In this document: one piece after another, positions 59,957 through 64,000 of the stretch | How positions within the stretch are numbered: the first letter of the stretch is position 1 | How the letters are laid out: the number at the start of each line of letters is the position of its first letter | NCBI RefSeq assembly: GCF_900105995.1 | Contig: NZ_LT629785.1 | Coordinates: 744,001-808,000, forward strand | DNA length: 64,000 bases | Reading direction: 5' to 3' | DNA from: Pseudomonas pohangensis | Lineage (GTDB): Bacteria > Pseudomonadota > Gammaproteobacteria > Pseudomonadales > Pseudomonadaceae | The notes under the pieces: model-generated | Database searches by the model: none | Told to the model about the DNA's origin: nothing | The model's input: only the letters and a program-made list of their open reading frames with translations | Translations under genes and position numbers: made by a program

Positions 59957-60982
59957 CTAGCAGGTGGCAGGCCCGGTTGAGAAGACATTGTTGTCAGCCG
60001 GCCGCTGATTGCAGCCAGCCTGCGGCGCGGGTCTCCGGGGGTTGCCGGGATCGGGCAGGTGTTCGCGATTGAGCTTCAGCTCATTGGGTTGCAAGGGCCT
60101 GGTTGCCGGCAACAGCGGGTTTTCCAGCTCGATGACCCGGCGTTGGCCGATTCTGGCGCGGCGCAAAACGTCGCCGAAATTACTGTAGAACAACCGGTCA
60201 AACGAGCCATCGGCGATGGCGCGCTGCAGGCCGATGGTCAATGTCCGGGCCAGCGCCCTGTTACCCGGCGCGACAAAGAAGTAGGTGTTACTCGGGTAAT
60301 GCAATAACAGGTAGGGGTCGGCGACCAGGCCGGTGGATTTCAGCCTGCGCAACTCCTCCTCGATCTCCAGCAACGAGCGCGGAAAGTAATCGAAGCGCCC
60401 GGCCTTGAGCATCAGGAACAGGCTGGCATAGCTGGAGCTGGTCACCACCGGCAGATGGCTGGCTTCAAGAATGTAACGATCCGGCCAGTCATGGCCCTGA
60501 CCGGCGCGCAGCTGTTGCAGGTCCTGCAGACTGGTGACCTGTTGCAGCAGCTGCGCCTTGTCCGCGCTGAGCAAGGCGATGCGCCAGCCAAGCAGACCCT
60601 TGTCGATGCTGATGCGGATCGGCAGCAAATCGGCTTCACGGGCTGTGCTGGTCATCGACCAGACCACATCGACGCTGCGGTTGTTTGCCAGCTCGGTCAG
60701 CGCCCGACTTTTCTCCATGTAGTTTGCGGATGCTTGCAGTTGCAGGTTGCTGCCAGCCTTGTGCAGTGCCAGTTGCAGCAACTCCAGGGCGTAAGCATCC
60801 CGATCCTCGAAGCCGGGAAGGGATTTCGGGTAGCGCAGCACTTCGCTGGCAGGCACGGCACTGGCGAACAGCAGGCACAGCCATACCAGCCGGATCAGGG
60901 TGATTGCCGATTTATGTCTGGTGAAATTCAAGAAGTGAAAAATCCTTTTGCCGATGCCTGCAAGTATCGGCAGTGGCTGCAC
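59957..60982 (-). CDS. Periplasmic substrate-binding-like protein (SBP_bac_3 type)
   Basis: The product has 341 residues from the ATG at 60982; a TTG at 60931 with AAGGA upstream is an alternative that gives a more usual signal peptide (LVWLCLLFASAVPASE). The core pattern (LELLQLALHKAGSNLQLQ, DVVWSMTSTAREADLLPI, YSNFGDVLRRA) is that of amino-acid-type binding proteins. No permease or ATPase gene is nearby. The C-terminal 40 residues are proline- and asparagine-rich and lie outside the fold. Confidence 0.78.
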   Translation of the reverse strand: MQPLPILAGIGKRIFHFLNFTRHKSAITLIRLVWLCLLFASAVPASEVLRYPKSLPGFEDRDAYALELLQLALHKAGSNLQLQASANYMEKSRALTELANNRSVDVVWSMTSTAREADLLPIRISIDKGLLGWRIALLSADKAQLLQQVTSLQDLQQLRAGQGHDWPDRYILEASHLPVVTSSSYASLFLMLKAGRFDYFPRSLLEIEEELRRLKSTGLVADPYLLLHYPSNTYFFVAPGNRALARTLTIGLQRAIADGSFDRLFYSNFGDVLRRARIGQRRVIELENPLLPATRPLQPNELKLNREHLPDPGNPRRPAPQAGCNQRPADNNVFSTGPATC

Positions 60983-61049
60983 AGCTAGCTAGTGCCCGAT
61001 AGCGGAAAATTGCTGGAGCCAGAGCGATCAGGGGTGAGCGGGTGGTGCC

Positions 61050-61550
61050 TCAGCGTGTAGCCCGATGGTGCAAATAGATGGCTGCGTCGCGGATATCGAA
61101 AATGAATGAAAAAAGGATTACCGCAGTGACCACGCCGGTCCACACGGCATAGGGTGAAAAGCCCTTGCCGAACGGACGATTTTTCAGCAGCAGGTACAGC
61201 GCCGGCGACCAGCAAAGCACATGCACCAGCCCGACCAGTCCGGAAAGGTTGATGATGGAAAGTGCCGGGATCACGAATTTGGTAATCAACAGACCTAGAA
61301 CCACCCCGGCAACTACCCAGCGCGCCTCGCTATGTTTCCAGACAAAAAATACGCCTGAAAGCATTGCGGCTGCCATAAAGGCGAGCCAGAGCTTGACCCA
61401 TGCGGCGGCATTTGCCTGGCCCTCGGCATCCCATATCTGCAACGCCCCCGGCCCATGCTCGTAGGCCGCCAGGGCAGGCAGGGCAAACAACGCAGAAATC
61501 CCGCCGGCGAGCAGCAGCGTTGTTGCGGTTCGTACGGCTAGCGGATGCAT
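61050..61550 (-). CDS. Four-helix membrane protein, function unknown
   Basis: From the ATG at 61550 the product has 166 residues. A signal-like first helix (LLLAGGISALFALPALAAYE) is followed by three or four further membrane segments (LWLAFMAAAMLSGVFFVW, WVVAGVVLGLLITKFVI, AVWTGVVTAVILFSFIF). Size and pattern recall DUF2834-like proteins, but the match is weak. It stands alone upstream of the binding-protein gene on the same strand, 67 bases away. Confidence 0.68.
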   Translation of the reverse strand: MHPLAVRTATTLLLAGGISALFALPALAAYEHGPGALQIWDAEGQANAAAWVKLWLAFMAAAMLSGVFFVWKHSEARWVVAGVVLGLLITKFVIPALSIINLSGLVGLVHVLCWSPALYLLLKNRPFGKGFSPYAVWTGVVTAVILFSFIFDIRDAAIYLHHRATR

Positions 61551-61757
61551 GGCTGCTCTCTGCCCGGTGTGGTTGAGGGTGGAAACTAGCGCGTAGGCGG
61601 CAAAACGGCAAAGGCTTTTCCGGCGTGCTGCGCCAGACTGCTGGCTGCGGGATTCAAGCGTCCTGACGGACAAGCGGGAAGGCGGATTTGCCGCAATGTC
61701 AGGCGGGCGCGATCAACTACCATGACTAGGTAACCCACCTGTCAGGAGTGCTTGTTC

Positions 61758-62234
61758 ATGTCCATGAAAATCTGCCTGCCCGCATTGCTTGGCCTGACTA
61801 TGCTCGGCGGCCTGTCAGCCGTGCATGCCGAAACCGTTACCCCGCTCAAGGGCCAGACACCGGAGACGGTCCAGAGCGACGTGGCTGCCTGCCAGAGCCA
61901 GGCTACCAGCAGTCAATCCGCCAGCACCGGGAGTGAGCAGTCCGGTGGTGGCCGCTTGCGCGGCGCAGCTACCGGAGCCGTTGCCGGCGCAGCCGCAGCA
62001 CAAGTGCGCGGCAACCAGCACGAAGAGATATATGACCGGGTGGACGACGACACCAAACAGGAATACCGGCAGAACCAAGCCAGGCAAACGGCGGCCGTCG
62101 GTGCCGTGGTTGGTGGCTCGAAACAGCGCAGAGAGCGGCGTGACGATCGCCGCGAGGAGCGCACGGCTGCAAGCACCTCGAGCCAGACCTACACCGACTG
62201 CATGACCGCGAAAGGCTACTCGGTCACTCCGTAA
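61758..62234 (+). CDS. Glycine-zipper (YMGG-like) exported protein
   Basis: From the ATG at 61758, with CAGGAG upstream, the product has 158 residues. A signal peptide ends at VHAETV. The middle carries glycine-zipper stretches (RGAATGAVAGAAAAQVRG and AAVGAVVGGSKQ) separated by a charged segment, and the C-terminus has YTDCMTAKGYSV, a motif seen in such envelope proteins with paired cysteines (Cys in VAACQSQ and TDCMTA). A likely place is the periplasm or outer membrane. Confidence 0.8.
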   Translation: MSMKICLPALLGLTMLGGLSAVHAETVTPLKGQTPETVQSDVAACQSQATSSQSASTGSEQSGGGRLRGAATGAVAGAAAAQVRGNQHEEIYDRVDDDTKQEYRQNQARQTAAVGAVVGGSKQRRERRDDRREERTAASTSSQTYTDCMTAKGYSVTP

Positions 62235-62267
62235 GGGCACAGCAAGTCGTCGCTATTTCACTCGCGT

Positions 62268-62318
62268 GATCGTTCCCACGCTCCGCGTGGGAATGCATCC
62301 AGTGACGCGCTGCGTCAT
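62268..62318 (+). repeat. REP-like double-hairpin repeat
   Basis: GATC is followed by CGTTCCCACGC-TCC-GCGTGGGAATG (62271-62295) and GTGACGC-GCT-GCGTCAT (62302-62318). It is nearly identical to the copy at 44398, in the same orientation, and lies 34 bases after the glycine-zipper gene. Confidence 0.85.
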
Positions 62319-62453
62319 GCCCGCGCCACTGGTCGGATCCGGGGCGGATCAAGTGTCTGCCCGGGCGCCCGGTTCAGGTATCATCGCCAGCGCTTTTTTG
62401 CCCACGCACGGGCCGATCAGCTGACGCTTACTGATGCGAACGACGAGAGACGT

Positions 62454-62879
62454 ATGAAAAACGAAAACAGAGCCTTGGGGTTTGCGCCACTGATACTGCC
62501 GTTTGCCTTCAGTTTCTTTGCCTATTTCGCCGATATTCCCGGCTTCAATATGGATCAGGGGCTGTTGAAGTTTATCGGCTTGTTCCTGGCTATTGCCCTG
62601 GTCGGTCTGCCGGTGGCGTACATCTATGAATTCTTTATCGGCTTTCGTTTTTATCAGCTGATCAAGAAAAAGCAGCGCGTGAATATTTTCACTTTGACCC
62701 TGGGCGGGGTGCTGATTGCCGACATCCCCATGTTCTTGATCTGGCCGCTGGCCGGCAGTGAGGGCACGATCAGCTTCGCATCGACCGTGCAGTTGTTTTC
62801 ATTTGTGGGTTTTATGATCGGCCTGAACTTCTGGGTGCTGCTGAATTATGAGCGCCTGCGCGGCCTGCTCAAGCGGTAG
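62454..62879 (+). CDS. Small four-helix membrane protein, function unknown
   Basis: The product has 141 residues with membrane segments at about 9-25, 41-60, 77-97 and 108-127. A GAGAGA precedes the ATG. The loop between helices 2 and 3 is basic (YQLIKKKQR), so the cytoplasmic side can be assigned. I do not recognise the family. A partial hairpin (CTCCCATG/CGCGGGAA), related to the REP-like repeats, follows at 62933-62954. Confidence 0.68.
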   Translation: MKNENRALGFAPLILPFAFSFFAYFADIPGFNMDQGLLKFIGLFLAIALVGLPVAYIYEFFIGFRFYQLIKKKQRVNIFTLTLGGVLIADIPMFLIWPLAGSEGTISFASTVQLFSFVGFMIGLNFWVLLNYERLRGLLKR

Positions 62880-62988
62880 TGATTTGCTGCTGGCCAAGCC
62901 TGCGGATGTCCGGGCTACCACATACCTGGATGCTCCCATGTTCTTGCGCGGGAACGCTGATGGCGCCACGCAATGTGCCGGGCACACG

Positions 62989-63444
62989 CTAGAGATAATT
63001 CCTGGTTGCCTTGATGATGTTCCGGTACTTTCTCACCTCGTGGAAGCCGGCGCGGATATCCAGCAGGAAGATTTCCGCTGTGCGCCACACCAGCATCCAT
63101 GCCGTGACGGTGACTATGCCCAGCGGGATTGTGCCTTCCACATTGAACTGGACGGCGAGCGTGACCAGAACAATGGCCAGCGCCAGTAATACCAGTCCCT
63201 GCAGGCGCATCCCGCGCATTTCGCTCTTGAGCCGGGCGATACGCTGTTCGAAGGTGTTGCTGATGGCCTTGCCCAGACGCTTCTGCTCCGCCGCCGGGCA
63301 GCTGATTTCCAGACTCAGGCGGTATTGGTGGGACGCCTCATCGGACAGGTAATCCGCCAGTTCGGAACACAATTTCGGATTTTTTTCAGCGGCAAAAGGG
63401 TTCAGATAATCCTGCGCGATCACCAGATCAATTTTCTTGCTCAT
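62989..63444 (-). CDS. Two-helix membrane protein, function unknown
   Basis: The product has 151 residues, with GAGGA before the ATG. A soluble, charged N-terminal half (DYLNPFAAEKNPKLCSELAD, KRLGKAISNTFEQRIARLKS) is followed by two adjacent membrane helices (LQGLVLLALAIVLVTLAVQF and IPLGIVTVTAWMLVWRTA) and a basic tail. The family is not recognised. It lies between a convergent membrane-protein gene and the transposase. Confidence 0.68.
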   Translation of the reverse strand: MSKKIDLVIAQDYLNPFAAEKNPKLCSELADYLSDEASHQYRLSLEISCPAAEQKRLGKAISNTFEQRIARLKSEMRGMRLQGLVLLALAIVLVTLAVQFNVEGTIPLGIVTVTAWMLVWRTAEIFLLDIRAGFHEVRKYRNIIKATRNYL

Positions 63445-63576
63445 TGCAGTCCTCGGAGTTCCAGCGGCGGTGTCGATGGCCCGAGCAGCATATCGCTCGC
63501 CTGCTCATGCCGAAAGGGGGCAAGGGCGCCCGGAGGAGGTGATTTGCCCCTGATCGCACGCGCCGCTCGGGAGGGA

Positions 63577-64000
63577 TCAATCCCAGCGATCGATTTCAAT
63601 CAACCCCTGTTGCCCTGCATAGTTGCGCGCACTTGAATAACGCCAATGCTCCGCGCGATCCACATAGCCACGCTGCAACGGATTGTGATGGATGTAATCG
63701 AGCTTTTCGCGCATCACCGCCGGGCTATAGACCAGCTCCGCATGGGCGCCTTCCTGCCAGAGCTGGTAGGCACGGTCGAGCTTGTGTGCGCGCCTGGCAA
63801 AACGCAGTCGCTCCAGCAAACGTTCCGCGCCTTGCGCGGTCAGTTGGTCGATAATCCGGCGCGCGGTGAAGGACTTGAAGCTGCTGACACAGCGACTCAG
63901 GTCCGGCGCCTGAGCGATGAAATGCAGATGGTTTTCCAATACAACGTAGCCGTACAGCCGCAGCCCTTGATGTGCCTGCTGGTAGCGCCAGCAGTCGAGC
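63577..64000 (-). CDS. REP-associated tyrosine transposase (RAYT/Y1_Tnp), 5' end off window
   Basis: The frame stays open to the right edge, so the N-terminus is missing; apparent starts inside the window are internal. The visible part has GYVVLENHLHFIA, where HLH is the HUH metal site (usually MPNHVH), and LDYIHHNPLQRGYV with the family YIHxNP motif. These enzymes process REP or BIME sequences and are domesticated single-copy genes. REP-like repeats occur elsewhere in this window. Confidence 0.88.
   Translation of the reverse strand, partial: LDCWRYQQAHQGLRLYGYVVLENHLHFIAQAPDLSRCVSSFKSFTARRIIDQLTAQGAERLLERLRFARRAHKLDRAYQLWQEGAHAELVYSPAVMREKLDYIHHNPLQRGYVDRAEHWRYSSARNYAGQQGLIEIDRWD

Noticed and set aside
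62454..63444. Insertion sequence or prophage edge near the transposase
   Set aside because: There are no terminal inverted repeats, target duplications, integrase or phage genes; RAYT genes are normally resident single-copy genes.

Overview
The window looks like chromosomal DNA of a member of the Pseudomonadaceae (Pseudomonas or a close relative). Pointers are rdgC, an SSF-type hybrid histidine kinase, a Prc/AlgO-type protease, an FKBP lipoprotein, the ttcA/apeB housekeeping set, MocR and LysE genes, REP-like palindromes and a REP-associated tyrosine transposase. I recall the run from the hybrid kinase through rdgC, FKBP, prc and quinone oxidoreductase as similar to the PA3271-PA3256 neighbourhood of P. 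aeruginosa; this was not checked against a database.

Region 1 (1-8.3 kb, all minus strand) is visibly more AT-rich than the rest. It is a surface-polysaccharide (O-antigen-like) cluster: an ABC exporter (wzm/wzt type), a two-domain family 2 glycosyltransferase, a CmcI/cephalosporin-hydroxylase-type protein, four SAM methyltransferases (one with a coiled-coil tail running off the left edge) and the wreck of another glycosyltransferase. Several genes overlap by the 4-base ATGA junction, so they are probably co-transcribed. Region 2 (8.3-38.9 kb) is core genome: the 1154-residue SSF-PAS-kinase-receiver protein, rdgC, a tRNA-Val/tRNA-Asp transcription unit with a clear promoter and terminator, a membrane diguanylate cyclase, the FKBP lipoprotein, a three-gene XRE/unknown/Sel1 operon, an acyl-CoA ligase, Prc, quinone oxidoreductase, ApeB, SprT, a DnaJ-related protein, TtcA, a glycosylase, a sirtuin, paired NlpC/P60 lipoproteins, an O-methyltransferase, PhhB, an LtaS-like sulfatase, CvfB and a D-aminoacylase-type amidohydrolase.

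Region 3 (38.9-64 kb) is more accessory. It starts with a gene-free stretch built of two diverged, inverted copies of an element of about 210 bases, followed by a REP-like doublet. Next come an envelope-stress-like operon (small membrane protein, Spy/CpxP-like lipoprotein, response regulator, sensor kinase) with a palindrome in front of it, a parvulin, a luciferase-like monooxygenase, a HIT protein, a hydroxyacid dehydrogenase next to an IlvD/Edd dehydratase, a DUF2780 protein, twin lipoproteins, two dienelactone hydrolases, a DUF1326-DUF2182 pair, a MocR regulator divergent from DUF1127-lysE, a CAP protein, a DUF1615 lipoprotein, HdeD, a lone periplasmic binding protein and several small membrane proteins. 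It ends in a REP-associated tyrosine transposase cut by the right edge.

There is no CRISPR array, prophage, integrase, rRNA or classical insertion sequence. The most unusual structures are the methyltransferase-rich export cluster with a remnant glycosyltransferase, the inverted-repeat element at 39.0-39.6 kb, the dispersed double-hairpin repeats with a transposase in the same window, and an isolated DnaA-box-like palindrome at 16.8 kb.
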